Below are positions 53,533-63,460 of a stretch of DNA of 64,000 bases, piece by piece. The translations under genes and the position numbers were made by a program. This stretch comes from Pyropia yezoensis (Eukaryota > Rhodophyta > Bangiophyceae > Bangiales > Bangiaceae), in contig CM020620.1 in NCBI GenBank assembly GCA_009829735.1, forward strand, positions 21,054,020 to 21,118,019, given 5' to 3'. Below the pieces are notes generated by a model, which was not told where the DNA came from, ran no database searches, and was given only the letters and a program-made list of their open reading frames with translations. Numbering within the stretch: the stretch's first letter is position 1; every line of letters begins with the position of its first letter.

Positions 53533-54451
53533 CATCTGCCAGATCCCTCGGTGGAGCTCTTCCACCGACGCGATCGCGTTCATACTCACAAATATGGAAG
53601 GGCCTCCGATGGTTTCAATGATTTCAGTGATATTTCCATATAATTACTGTTCCGCTTCCCAAGCAACAAAACGAGAACAGCGTGTACAGTACCCCCTTTA
53701 AGCCCTACGGCGCAACGTGTACCGACGTGTCGAGCGAGTAGGGCCTGCCAGCGCCCACATGCCAAACGTGCATCACAGGGTGCACTCCTTGTGCGCAGGA
53801 GGCGATGTAAGGCAGGGGGACCCCCCAACGCACTGAGGGGGCTGGTTCTCGGGACGAGGCGCGCACCTACCGCAGCGACCCGCCGGGACGGGGTCCCCGG
53901 CCACGCGCGCGGGCCCCGGTCGTGTTGTGTAGCGTCGAGTACCAACCCTCGGGGGCTCTCTGGCGCGCCAGCGAGGGCGTGCCGTGCTGCATCCCGCCGT
54001 GGGCCCTGTGACCTCTTTCCTGCCCCCGTGCCTGGGAGCCCTTATAGCGGGGTACTGACGCCGTGCACACGGTCGGGCTTGCGCCGTCACGCCGTGCATG
54101 CGCGCGTCCATCTCGGTTCTCGCTTTAGACGTCCCCATCCTGCCTCCCACCCCTTTCCGCCCTTTAGTTTTGCCCCTCCTGTGGCTGGTGCCACTGACGG
54201 CTCGTTGGGTGTGTTTGCCTGGTGGTCGTCCCCCTCCCCCTCCACGACGTGCCAAGCCAAAACCAGTTGCCGGGCCCGCCCGCTTTGCGCGTGGGCGGGA
54301 CGGCCGCCAAAAGGCGCTGCCTCGCGTCACCGCTGCTGTGAGATCCCAACCACTCGTCCCGTGTGCCCCAGCCCGCCTTACCTTGGCGACGGGGCTGCGT
54401 GAGCAGAGGTCCCCGGCCGTTGGCGTGGTGGGCGGTTGGGAGTGCAGGCGC
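53533..54451. other. Upstream region of the repeat-rich ankyrin gene
   Basis: AT-richer to about 53720, then GC-rich. The ankyrin frame is open from ATG 54098, but 54098-54451 reads like leader sequence. No other gene seen. Confidence 0.4.
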
Positions 54452-57400
54452 ATGGAGCCCATGGCGACCACCCAGACGGTGTTGCCGCCGCCGCTGGCCA
54501 CCGAGCCGGCAGAAGGGACGCCGACGCGGGGTCCCCCGAAGCCCCCGCGGTGGGCGACGAAAGAGCGCCCGCTGCCGCCGCTACTCGAGGCCGCCTGGAG
54601 CGGAGGGGCGGCTGCCGTGCGGGCGCTGCTCGACTCGGGCGCAGAAGCCGCGGAGACCAACGCCACGGGTGACACGGCCCTGCACTGGGCGGCAGCCGCG
54701 GGGGACGTTGCCTCTGTGGGTGTACTGCTGGCAGCAGGCACGTGCGTGACTGCAATGTCCGAGCGTGGTAGGAATATGGTTGATCCAGAGGGCGGCTTTT
54801 TGGCACTACACTGGGCGGCCGGTGGAGGAAGCGTGTCGACAATTGGGGCTCTCCTAGCGGCTGGCTCGCCCGTCGACGCTTCCGCAGACAGCCAGGCCAC
54901 CGCTCTTCACTGCGCAGCCGAAGCTGGAGAGGTCGGCGCCATTCGGGCGCTGCTCGATGCCGGGGCGGACGTGGAGGCCGTCACCGACTTCGGTGAAACG
55001 CCATTGCATTGCGCGGCGCAGAGTGGAAGCACGGCGGCGGTACAGACATTGCTTTCTGCCGGCGCCATTGTGAACACACGCTCCAAGCCGGGGCTAACGG
55101 CTCTTCACATGGTTGGCAGGGGTGACGGCGATGGAGCTGTGCGGGCTCTGTTGGACGCAGGCGCCCGCGTGATGGCGACTACCTGCGCAGCCTCGATGTT
55201 GGATGAGCGGCCGTTTCTTCCATTGTGGCCTGCGCATGACGATGACAAACATTGTTTTGTTCTATCGGGCGTCACGCCTCTTCATACGGCTGCGATCAGA
55301 GGCAACGCCTCCACTGTTAAGACTCTTCTGGACGCGGGTGATTGCGTGGAAGGCAATGGTAACAATGGGCGGACGGCGCTGCACTGGGCGGGGCGGAGTG
55401 GGAGCTCCGCGGCTGTGCGGACACTGCTCGACGCGGGGGCGGATGTGGCTGCCGTGGACGGGGACGGGGGCACTGCGCTCCACTGGGCGGGACGGAGTGG
55501 CACCGCCGTGGCGGTGCGGACACTGCTCGACGCGGGGGCCGATGTGGCTGCCGTGGACAAGGACGGGTGCGCGGCGCTCCACAAGGCGGGGTCGAGTGGC
55601 AGTGCCGCGGCGGTGCAGACGCTGCTCGACGCGGGGGCGGATGTGGCTGTCGTGGACAGGAACGGGTGGACGGCGCTCCACGAGGCGGGGTCGAGTGGCA
55701 GTGCCGCAGCGGTGCGGACGCTGCTCGACGCGGGGGCGGACGTGGCTGCCCTGGACAAGAACGGGCGCACGGCGCTCCACGAGGCGGGGTCGAGTGGCAG
55801 CGCCGCGGCCGTGCAGACGCTGCTCGACGCGGGGGCGGATGTGGCTGCCATGGCGAAGATCGGGGGCACGGTGCTCCAACAGGCGGGCTCGGGCGGCAGC
55901 GCTGTGGCGGTGCGGGCGCTGCTCGACGCCGGGGCGGATGTGGCTGTCGTTGACAAGTACGGGTGGACGGCGCTCCACTGGGCGGGGTGGAGTGGCAGCG
56001 CCGCGGCGGTGCGGACACTGCTCGACGCGGGGGCCGATGTGGCTGCCGTGGACAAGAACGGGTGGACGGCGTTCCACTGGGCGGGGTGGAGTGGCAGCGC
56101 CGCGGCGGTGCGGACACTGCTCGACGCGGGGGCCGATGTGGCTGCCGTGGCCAAGGACGGGTGGACGGCGCTCCACTGCGCGGGACGGAGTGGCAGTGCC
56201 GCGGCGGTGCGGACACTACTCGACGCGGGGGCGGATGTGGCTGCCCTGGACAAGGACGGGTGGACGGCGCTCCACTGCGCGGGACGGAGTGGCAGTGCCG
56301 CGGCGGTGCGGACACTGCTCGACGCGGGGGCCGATGTGGCTGCCCTGGACAAGGACGGGGGCACGGCGCTCCACGAGGCGGGGTCGAGTGGCAGCGCCGC
56401 GGCGGTGCGGACACTGCTGGACGCCGGGGCGGATGTGGCTGCCGCGACCACGGACGGGCGCTCAGCGATGCACAGCGCTGCGATTGCTCGTTCTCGTGGA
56501 TCATTGGTTGCACTCCATTGTGCAGCTGCCAGCTTGACAGTTCGGGATGATCGCGGACGAACTCCGCTGCATATTGCGGCAGAGAGCGGACGGCCAGCAG
56601 TTGTCGCTGCTCTTCTCCTGTTTCTTCGCACAGCGCAGGGTGCACAGGACCGAGGCTACGTGCCGGGCCTAAGTCCTTTCGTTGAAGCTTCGGACCACGT
56701 GGCCGAGCCATCGACTGTCGGCGTGGACGCGGTCGACAACGATGCCCGGACGCCGCTCCACTACGCCGCCTCCAATGGCCATACGGCTGCCGTGAGCCTA
56801 CTCCTCCGCCACGGTGCCCAGTCTGTTGTGATGGACCACATGGGCCAGACACCCCTGTACGTCGCCGCATCGCTCGGCCACGGGGCCATTGTGGACCAGC
56901 TGAACGCCGACCAGCCGGCCAGGGCGGTGAGCACACCGCTGCATGGCGCGGCCAAAAACGGGCGGGTTGCGCTGTTCGCCAAGCCCCAGCTGGTTCGATA
57001 CGTTGCCACCGCCGACGAGACTGGCAACACCCCACTGCACATTGCCGCCAGCTCCATGAGGGCTTGCTCTGTGCAGGCGCTTGTATCCCTCGGTGGGGAC
57101 GTGCACGCCCGCAACGAGGACGACGACACCCCATTTCACGCGGCGGTGGCGTGGTTGGAGGGCGCCGTCCGCGACGCGGAAGCAGACTGCACGAGGCCGG
57201 CGGTCCGCAAGCATGTCGGCCGCCGCCTGCGGGACGCTGCCGCAGGCAGCCTGGTGCAGCAGGGCCAGGCGGGCCGGGAAGTGGATGTGCCAGGCGTGCC
57301 CTATTGGGTGTGCCGCAAGCTGCCAGACTTTCGGGAGGTGGTGCTGTGCTTTTTGGCCGCTGGCGTGCGCGTCGGCCAGGTGGGCCACTGGAGTACCCGG

Positions 57401-57535
57401 CGGCTATGCCACCACATTGCGCGGAGCGCCCACGCGTTTGGGCCGCGGCCATTTGCGCGCCTGGCCCTCCGGGGGGAGGTGAGGCGGCCGGCAGACGACG
57501 ACGAACGGCCACGGGCGCGCTCGCAGAGACGCTAG
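54452..57535 (+). CDS. Ankyrin-repeat protein with eleven near-identical 33-residue repeats
   Basis: A 1027-residue protein from ATG 54452 (MEPMATTQTVLPPP). After an N-terminal Pro-rich leader come diverged ankyrin repeats (LLEAAWSGGAAAVRALLDSG; ATALHCAAEAGEVGAIRALL), a short break (DDDKHCFVLSGVTPLHTAA), then a block of eleven highly similar units of consensus GWTALHWAGSSGSAAAVRTL followed by LDAGADVAAVDKD, then diverged repeats (RTPLHYAASNGHTAAVSLLL; TPLYVAASLGHGAIVDQL; TPLHIAASSMRACSVQAL) and a C-terminal region (VPYWVCRKLPDFREVVLCFL, GHWSTRRLCHHIARSAHAFG) without a recognised domain. About 22 repeats in all make a long solenoid for protein binding. The frame is open upstream to ATG 54098, which would add 118 residues of leader-like text; the later start is preferred because ankyrin-type sequence starts soon after it. 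No intron needed. Partner unknown. Confidence 0.78.
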   Translation: MEPMATTQTVLPPPLATEPAEGTPTRGPPKPPRWATKERPLPPLLEAAWSGGAAAVRALLDSGAEAAETNATGDTALHWAAAAGDVASVGVLLAAGTCVTAMSERGRNMVDPEGGFLALHWAAGGGSVSTIGALLAAGSPVDASADSQATALHCAAEAGEVGAIRALLDAGADVEAVTDFGETPLHCAAQSGSTAAVQTLLSAGAIVNTRSKPGLTALHMVGRGDGDGAVRALLDAGARVMATTCAASMLDERPFLPLWPAHDDDKHCFVLSGVTPLHTAAIRGNASTVKTLLDAGDCVEGNGNNGRTALHWAGRSGSSAAVRTLLDAGADVAAVDGDGGTALHWAGRSGTAVAVRTLLDAGADVAAVDKDGCAALHKAGSSGSAAAVQTLLDAGADVAVVDRNGWTALHEAGSSGSAAAVRTLLDAGADVAALDKNGRTALHEAGSSGSAAAVQTLLDAGADVAAMAKIGGTVLQQAGSGGSAVAVRALLDAGADVAVVDKYGWTALHWAGWSGSAAAVRTLLDAGADVAAVDKNGWTAFHWAGWSGSAAAVRTLLDAGADVAAVAKDGWTALHCAGRSGSAAAVRTLLDAGADVAALDKDGWTALHCAGRSGSAAAVRTLLDAGADVAALDKDGGTALHEAGSSGSAAAVRTLLDAGADVAAATTDGRSAMHSAAIARSRGSLVALHCAAASLTVRDDRGRTPLHIAAESGRPAVVAALLLFLRTAQGAQDRGYVPGLSPFVEASDHVAEPSTVGVDAVDNDARTPLHYAASNGHTAAVSLLLRHGAQSVVMDHMGQTPLYVAASLGHGAIVDQLNADQPARAVSTPLHGAAKNGRVALFAKPQLVRYVATADETGNTPLHIAASSMRACSVQALVSLGGDVHARNEDDDTPFHAAVAWLEGAVRDAEADCTRPAVRKHVGRRLRDAAAGSLVQQGQAGREVDVPGVPYWVCRKLPDFREVVLCFLAAGVRVGQVGHWSTRRLCHHIARSAHAFGPRPFARLALRGEVRRPADDDERPRARSQRR
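55367..56455 (+). repeat. 99-bp tandem array, eleven units, inside the ankyrin gene
   Basis: Exactly 1089 bp, eleven 99-bp units each encoding one ankyrin repeat. Blocks such as GACGCGGGGGCGGATGTGGC and GTGCGGACACTGCTCGACGC recur almost unchanged. Differences cluster in the codons for the fingertip positions after TALH and in the last residues of each unit. Units 9 and 10 are nearly identical. The array is in frame and preserves the solenoid register. Confidence 0.92.
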
Positions 57536-60500
57536 CGCCTGATCCGCTGAGGGGGGGTTGACGGTGGGGATCGAGACCCGCGGCGTGGAAAGTGCGTTGG
57601 CCAACGCGTTTGTAAACCTCGCTCCAACCTAACCTGCCCCGCCCTCAAACGACTGCAGCAGAATGGTTGGCCAGGCGGGGCGTTCCCTCTCCCTCACACC
57701 CTCGACGGCCCCCCCCCTTCGTCTTGGTTCCGCACTGACACACGCGCAGACGACGAAACAGCGGGGGGCAGCCTCAGCAACGACGATCCCACCAACGCCA
57801 GGGGGAGTGGGTCAGCCCACCCCACGCACCCAAACCACCAGACTTCCAGACAGGGGGGGCAGCAACAAGCGGGCCATCGATGAGGGAGCCCTCCCAAGCA
57901 GCGGCGGGGTGCTCGCCGCCAAGAATGGCATCGGGCAACGCGCACGCAGGCGGCACGCAGGGCTGCGTCCCCACCCACTCCCCCCCTTACTCCATCTACG
58001 CGACGCGTCCCGGGCTTGCCGCCGCGCCTTCACTCGCGCCAGCATCAGCACACTGGTCGGGGCACGGGTCGGGCCGCGGCAGGTACCCCCAGCACCCAGG
58101 AGCGGTTCGCATCAGCGCGTCGGCCTTGAGAGAGGTCGGCGGCGGCAGCACAGGCGAGCAAACGCACATAGCACTGCGGGGCCCCCCACCACGCGACCCC
58201 TTCTGTGGCCACTACCGCCTGGCACCCGCGGGCCGTGGGAAGAAGAGAAGCGCCATCCCCCCGCGCAGCGTGGCTCCAGTCCAGTAGGTGTCTCCCTGCC
58301 GGACGGCCCCCATGGTTCGTTTGACCGACCAAGCCGCTCGCCCCCAGGAGAACCACACGTGCTTCGTGCTGGTGGCAAGAGTGCTGAGATAGGCGGGGGA
58401 GGTGGGGGGGGAAGCAGATAGATAACCCGATGGACCGAGGTGGGAAGCAGAGCCTACAGCGCAGCATGACGGCAGGTCCGTGCAAAGGGATGGAACACAC
58501 AAACATGAACACTCTGCACCCTCTCCGCCACGCGTCGAGCGGGCGTCAGGTGGCAATACCCACGTCCCGTCAGGACGTAGGCAGGGAGGGGGAGTTGCCG
58601 TCGCTGCCCACGCCCGGGCGCGGTGCGGCCGTTGGCGACGTCGGACGCACAGAGTCGAGTCTCCCACCCCTCCAGCGGGAGCCCCCAACCGGCCCGCCAT
58701 GCGACGCACATAGAGATCGTCAGCCCCACGACAGAGCCCTGCGCAGCTGGTTACGTAGACGTGGGTGATGTCGACGTTGGGGGTGGCGGCTGCGGCAGGC
58801 TGGTCGCGCCGACGGTCGAGTTGCCCGTCGGGGCGTGCATGGCCGGTGCCGAGCGGCACCACCGGCCGCGTCGGGACGTGCATCGCCACAATCTCGTCTC
58901 ATAGCAAGTCGCCCCCCGTGGCGCCGTCGCCGGCGGCTGGGGCATGCGGCTTCTGGCTCTCTGGATGGGGGGGCATGACGCTGCCTAGGTTGTCGGCGGT
59001 GCTGGCTTTTACTGGTGGTGGGTCCTGGCCCTCGCTGCCGGCGCATATGGCGTGCTGCTGTGGTCAGAGCAGTTTTGCGTCTTTCGCTGCGGACAAAAGC
59101 GTCCGGTGGCTGCTGCACAGGCGGGGGGTCGGTGCTTTATTCGGCCCCCCCGACCCCAGCTTTTCTTCGCTGCGCTCCTTGTTTGAGGGTTTGCGGCCCT
59201 CTTTCTGACCGCCGGCCTCGGTTTTGTCCCTTCCGTCGGCGACTTGAGGTAGGCGGGGGGGGGGAGTGGACGGGATCGGTGTGACTTGGTTCGGCGCGCT
59301 TGTTTTTTTGAAGACTGCCTTCCCACGACGGCCGGTCGTTCCTTGTGTGTCGGCCGACGCGCGCTCTACGTATGGGACGCGCAGGGAGAGCGACGCACGC
59401 CACAGGCTGCGCACTGTGGCCGCGGTGTCGTCTGGAGGTTGAGGCGATGGGAGAGGCAGAAGTGGCGGTTGTGGCGGGAGCGGCGGCATTGGCGACGGCG
59501 GCGACGGGGATGGTCTCCACTGAACTGCGATCGCTGGCACCGCCGCAACACGATCGTCTCTCTGCTGCTGCCGCCCTTCCCCACGTGGCCACAGTAATTG
59601 GCAAGGTGGGGCGAGCGCCGGTCTCATTGACAACAATGTTTCAGCGGGTGACGAAAAGGCATGACGGGGGGCAGGTGGGGGAGCCGGCACACCGGCGCGC
59701 CACGGCCTCTACCTTCGTACTTTTGCCGGCGGCCCCTGTTGACTGCCGGCGCCACCACCATCGTCGGGCTTTCACAACTGTCTCCCCTGTTGCCAGTGCT
59801 GCCGCCGCCGCTGCCGCCACGGCTGTTTCCCAGCCGCTGCGGCCGTCTGGTTGTTTTCCTCCTACCCTCCTTCCCCCTCCACCGCCATTGCTAAAACGGA
59901 GAGGTTTGCGCCGCACCTTTTGATGGCAAGGACCAGCAGGCGACACATGCCGGCGTGGAGGTGGTGGGGGACCGGTGCGCCTGGACGAGGTCGCCTCAAC
60001 CGCGTCCGTCGCCGTTTGTCCTCACTGCAGCTGCTGGAGATGTCATTGCCGCTGGCCTATGTCGCTGCCGCTGCCGCTGCCGCTACCGCTGGGCGCACCA
60101 GCGCCAGCGGCGGGGCGAGGTGTGGGGCGGTGTGTGGGCTGTTGGTGGCGACCACAACCAGCCCTTCATAAACCAGCCCTTCATCTGCCGTATGAAGAGC
60201 CGACACTTTTTACTGTAAAATTAAGCCTTTCGGACCCCTCTAATAAGTTAACTATTTAACGCAGCTCTCCCTCAACCAACGACGCTAGATATCTATGTAA
60301 CGTGGCCGTCCGGACGGCACGACGTTCTGCGTCATCCTCAAGACTCGTCGTGGTGGGGGTGGAAGGCCGTCGAGCCGGGCCGCCTTCAAGTCCCGCCCTT
60401 TCTTGTGGAGCAGCAACTGTCTGGCACGGCGGGAGTGCCTTGGTGTTCCCCCCTCGCTTGACTGCCCCCACCTCCTCACCTTTGTTTGCTGTGTCCCTTT

Positions 60501-60629
60501 TTCGCCCCCTCCCTCCTGCCGCCTCCTCCCACCTCCCTCCCCTCTCCGACCCCCCATTCTCCCCCCCCCCTCCGCCCTCCTCTCCTCCCATTCTTTCCCC
60601 CCCCATCTTCTTCCCTGTGTGCCCCTGTC
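57536..60629. other. Longest intergenic stretch, no identified gene
   Basis: About 3.1 kb. A plus frame from ATG 57663 (252 codons) and others at 58765-59208 and 59345-59923 are open but show no recognised or clearly protein-like content. GC falls at 60170-60310. The last 200 bases before 60630 are pyrimidine-rich leader of the Tim17-family gene. Confidence 0.4.
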
Positions 60630-61075
60630 ATGTCCTCGTACGAGCGGGAGCGGCGGCGAGCCATGGCTTCCGCCCGCTCCCCTCCGTGGCCCGCCATCCT
60701 CACCGCCGGCGCCTTGTCTGGAGTGCGAGGCCTGGCGGTGGGGGGCGTCTTTTCCGGCGTGCAGGCGCTCGCCGCGAGCGGCGGCGTACCCGCTGCATCC
60801 CGTGCGCGGTGGGTGGCGTCTTCGGCCGTCGCGGGCGGCGCCCAGTGGGGGGGGTTTGTGGGCCTCTACACGGTCGGTGACCTTGGCACCCGCAAACTCC
60901 GCGGGGGGGCCGACGATGTGCTCAACGGGGCGGTGGGGGGGGGTTTTGCGGGGGGGGTCATGCACGTGCTGGGGGGGGGATGGGCGCGCTGGGGGGGGGG
61001 GGGGCGGCGGGCCGCGCAGTGGGGCTGGGTGCCGCTCTGGGGGGGGGGCTGAAGCTGCTCAACATGATGTTTTGA
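60630..61075 (+). CDS. Tim17/Tim22/Tim23 (PRAT) family membrane protein, one apparent homopolymer frameshift
   Basis: From ATG 60630 the protein starts MSSYERERRRAMASARSPP, then Gly-rich hydrophobic helices: AGALSGVRGLAVGGVFSGVQ, AGGAQWGGFVGLYTVGDLGT, then the PRAT-type sequence RKLRGGADDVLNGAVGGGFA with GGVMHVLGG. PRAT proteins form channels of mitochondrial inner-membrane translocases (Tim17/22/23) or plastid-envelope relatives. As written the frame ends at TGA 61050-61052 with an unlikely tail. Adding one G in the nine-G run 60971-60979 gives GMGALGGGGAAGRAVGLGAA and then LGGGLKLLNMMF to TGA 61073-61075, which looks like a natural last helix and amphipathic end. The corrected length is about 148 residues, a normal size. 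Which translocase it serves is not clear from sequence. Confidence 0.65.
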
Positions 61076-61439
61076 TGACGACGGCGGGAGGGTGGGGGGG
61101 GAGGGGCTGGTGGCGGTGGACGCGGCGGACCGCGGCTGCGGGGAGCTGACACGGTTTTGGAGGCGATGTGGGAGGAGGGGGTCGAGAGGGGTGAAGCGGG
61201 GAGTGGGCGCGGCGGAGGTGGGCAGACGACGTTTCTAGGGGATGAGGGCGGCAGGCAGGCAACTGTTCCAGTCTTGTTTGGTCGTGACTGGTTGAATGCA
61301 AGCCCGGCGGTGCTGTTGCGTGTCGTGATGCAGGGTGATGGTCTGGATGGGCGATCGGGTGGCGGAGCGCGGCGGCCGGCCAATGACGTCGGACGGGGCT
61401 TCTGCTCTAGAGTTCTCTTCGTTTCCATCCACCCGCTGT
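61076..61439. other. Convergent intergenic region
   Basis: Between the Tim17-family gene and the DUF455 gene; G-rich. If the homopolymer in the DUF455 gene is read as deposited, that gene's frame continues through here to TAG 61235. Confidence 0.4.
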
Positions 61440-62824
61440 TCACTCGGCACAGCTCGGCACCTCTGCCGCCTCTGCCCGCTTGGCCTCCGCGGCAGCTGCC
61501 CGCGCCGCCCGCTGGGCCTTACGGTTGGGCGGCGGGGGCGCCCCCCCCCCCCCCCCTCCCCCGCTGCCCGCGGCGCGTCCCCCCTGGCCGCCGCGGCGGC
61601 GGCGCGGCCCTCCCGGCGGGCGCGGACCTCGCGGCCCATCGCGTCACTCACCGGCAGGTACCAGTCCTCGCCAAGGCCCGCCTCGTCGCGGGCGGCCTTG
61701 TTAAACGGCGGCGCCAGCGCGCCCGCGTTGGCGTGGCGCATGGCCAGGTCGAAGAACCGCGCCTGCGGGGACGCGGCGCCGGCACCAACGCCCGCGGAAA
61801 CGGCCCACACAAACCAGCGGACGCCCGCAGCCACGTGCGGCACCTCCTCCGACGAGATTTTGAGCACGAGTGCCGCCGACTCGGCCGCCCCCCCGCCGAC
61901 GAGGCGGTCGGCCAGGCGCGGGCCCGCGTCGAGGCCGCGGGCCTCTTGGACGAGCTGGCCCAACGCCAGGCGGGCGGCCAGGTCGGACCGCGTCGCGTCG
62001 GCCGACGCCCACACCAGCCCGTGGGCGGGGAGATCCCCGTACGTCGCGCCAAGGGCGGCCAGCCGGGCCGACAGCCAACAAAAGTGGCGCGACTCATCCG
62101 CGGCGATGCGCACGAAGTCCGTGACGAAAGCGCGCGGGGGGGGCGGGGAGGTGGTCGCGGCAAAGCGGGCGAGCGTGTCGAGCGCCAGGTCAATCGCGTT
62201 GAGCTCGACGTGCGCTAGGGAGTGGAGGTAAAACACCTCGGCGCTGACGCCGCTCTCCCGCGCCGACGGCGGGTGGGCAACGATGGGGGGGGCAGCCGGC
62301 CGCGCCGGCGTGTCGGGGGGGGGGGTGTCCCCTACCGACAGGGGGGGGGTGCCGGCGGGGGGTGCGTCCACCGCGCGAAAGAGGGCGGTGGCGAGGCGCG
62401 CCTTTTCCAGCGGCGCCGCCGTCCGCAGGATGTCCACCGCCAATGAGGTGATGGTGGGGGTGGCTGGGGGGGGGGCGGAGGCCGCCGCCGCGCCCCCTCC
62501 CGTCGACGTCATGTCGGTGGCCACAGCGCTGCCGGCGGGTGCAGCGGCAGAGGCCCCCGCGGCGGCAGGGGGCGGCGGGCCCATCACCGGCGTCCCGGCC
62601 GTCGTTGGCCGGCCAGCGACGCCGCGGCGGGCAGTGACGCGACCGCTCCCCCAGCAACGGGCCGCCGCGGGCCACGCGGCGGACGCAGCCGAGGCGGCGG
62701 CGGCGGCGGCGGTGGTGGTGGATGTGGCGGCCACGCGGCGGCCACCGCCGCAGGGGGCGGCCCGCCGCGCTAGGCACGAAAAGACGGCGGAAAAGGCGGC
62801 GGTGGTGGTGGCGCCAGCGGTCAT
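61440..62824 (-). CDS. DUF455 ferritin-like family protein (COG2833 type), one apparent homopolymer frameshift
   Basis: From ATG 62824 (MTAGATTTAAFSAVFSCLAR) an Ala/Arg/Ser-rich leader suggests import into an organelle. The ferritin-like domain is well formed: AHVELNAIDLALDTLARFA, then FVRIAADESRHFCWLSARLA, then YGDLPAHGLVWASADATRSD, LAARLALGQLVQEARGLDAG and KISSEEVPHVAAGVRWFVW. Conserved E and ExxH pairs fit a four-helix diiron bundle; the family's role is not established. At a 16-C run (61541-61556) the frame read as deposited goes into unlikely Arg/Pro text and ends at 61235. Shifting by one base gives NRKAQRAARAAAAEAKRAEA then AEVPSCAE and a TGA at 61440-61442, a plausible helical tail. 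About 461 residues if corrected. The frame before 62824 extends only to non-ATG or remote starts (ATG 62941 possible). Confidence 0.72.
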
Positions 62825-63460
62825 TGGGTCGGCACCGCCGTGGCAGGAGAAGGGGCGGGGGGGAGCGGGATGGAAGGGAGGGAGGGGAGGGACCGGGGAG
62901 CTAGGAGAAGGGAGAAGTGGGCTTGGTGTGGGGGAGAACATGCGAGGCGGGGCGAGTGTGGCCGTGGCGGCGTGGGCCAATCACGGCGGTGCCGGCCTCG
63001 AAAGTTTGTTAGTTTGAGCGTTTACTGAACTAACAAACTTTCGCGGCCTAACTGGCCGATGAACCAGCTGGCGGGAGGGTTAGACTCCTCGCTGGCTCGC
63101 CCGGTGATGACTGCCTCGCCACCGACGACCCGCTTGCCACCTGGACATGGCCGTCAACGCCGCGCTGACGGGGACGTCCACTGTTCTCTGTGTGCTCGCA
63201 GATGGCTGCTGCTCCATGAACGAGCTGTTGTTGCCGCACGCATCTCTTCGGCCGAGCGAAAGAGGAGGACGGACGACACGCCGGCAGGCCGTTGATGAAC
63301 CCGGCCCCCATGAAGACGCAAGCTCAGGGCAGAGAAGCCCACGTCAAGAGAGCACCAAACGTCTGTTCATTGTCGATGTACGTCCACTAACGTCACTGCG
63401 CCGCACACGAGAGTTGACTCGCGTCTCACCCAGGCGCACAAAACGGGCCAGGTAACCACA
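62825..63460. other. Intergenic with a strong hairpin
   Basis: Lies upstream of the DUF455 gene and downstream of the ERp29/PDI-like gene, both minus strand. Contains the inverted repeat at 62999-63043 listed separately. No gene supported. Confidence 0.5.
62999..63043. repeat. Perfect 16-bp inverted repeat (stem-loop)
   Basis: Arms CGAAAGTTTGTTAGTT (62999-63014) and its exact complement (63028-63043) flank a 13-base loop. After one mismatch the stem gains four more pairs (GGCC at 62994-62997 with 63045-63048). It is AT-rich in a GC-rich setting. Possible roles: a hairpin in a transcript end or leader, or a footprint of a small transposon; neither is demonstrated. Confidence 0.85.

Noticed and set aside
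55282-57512. Long antisense open frames (449 and 731 codons) across the ankyrin array
   Set aside because: They are produced by the 99-bp periodicity and GC codon content of the sense ankyrin gene, which has clear ankyrin consensus.
57663-58421. A 252-codon plus frame after the ankyrin gene
   Set aside because: No domain, Pro/Arg/Gly-rich, and equally open minus frames; not enough to call a gene.
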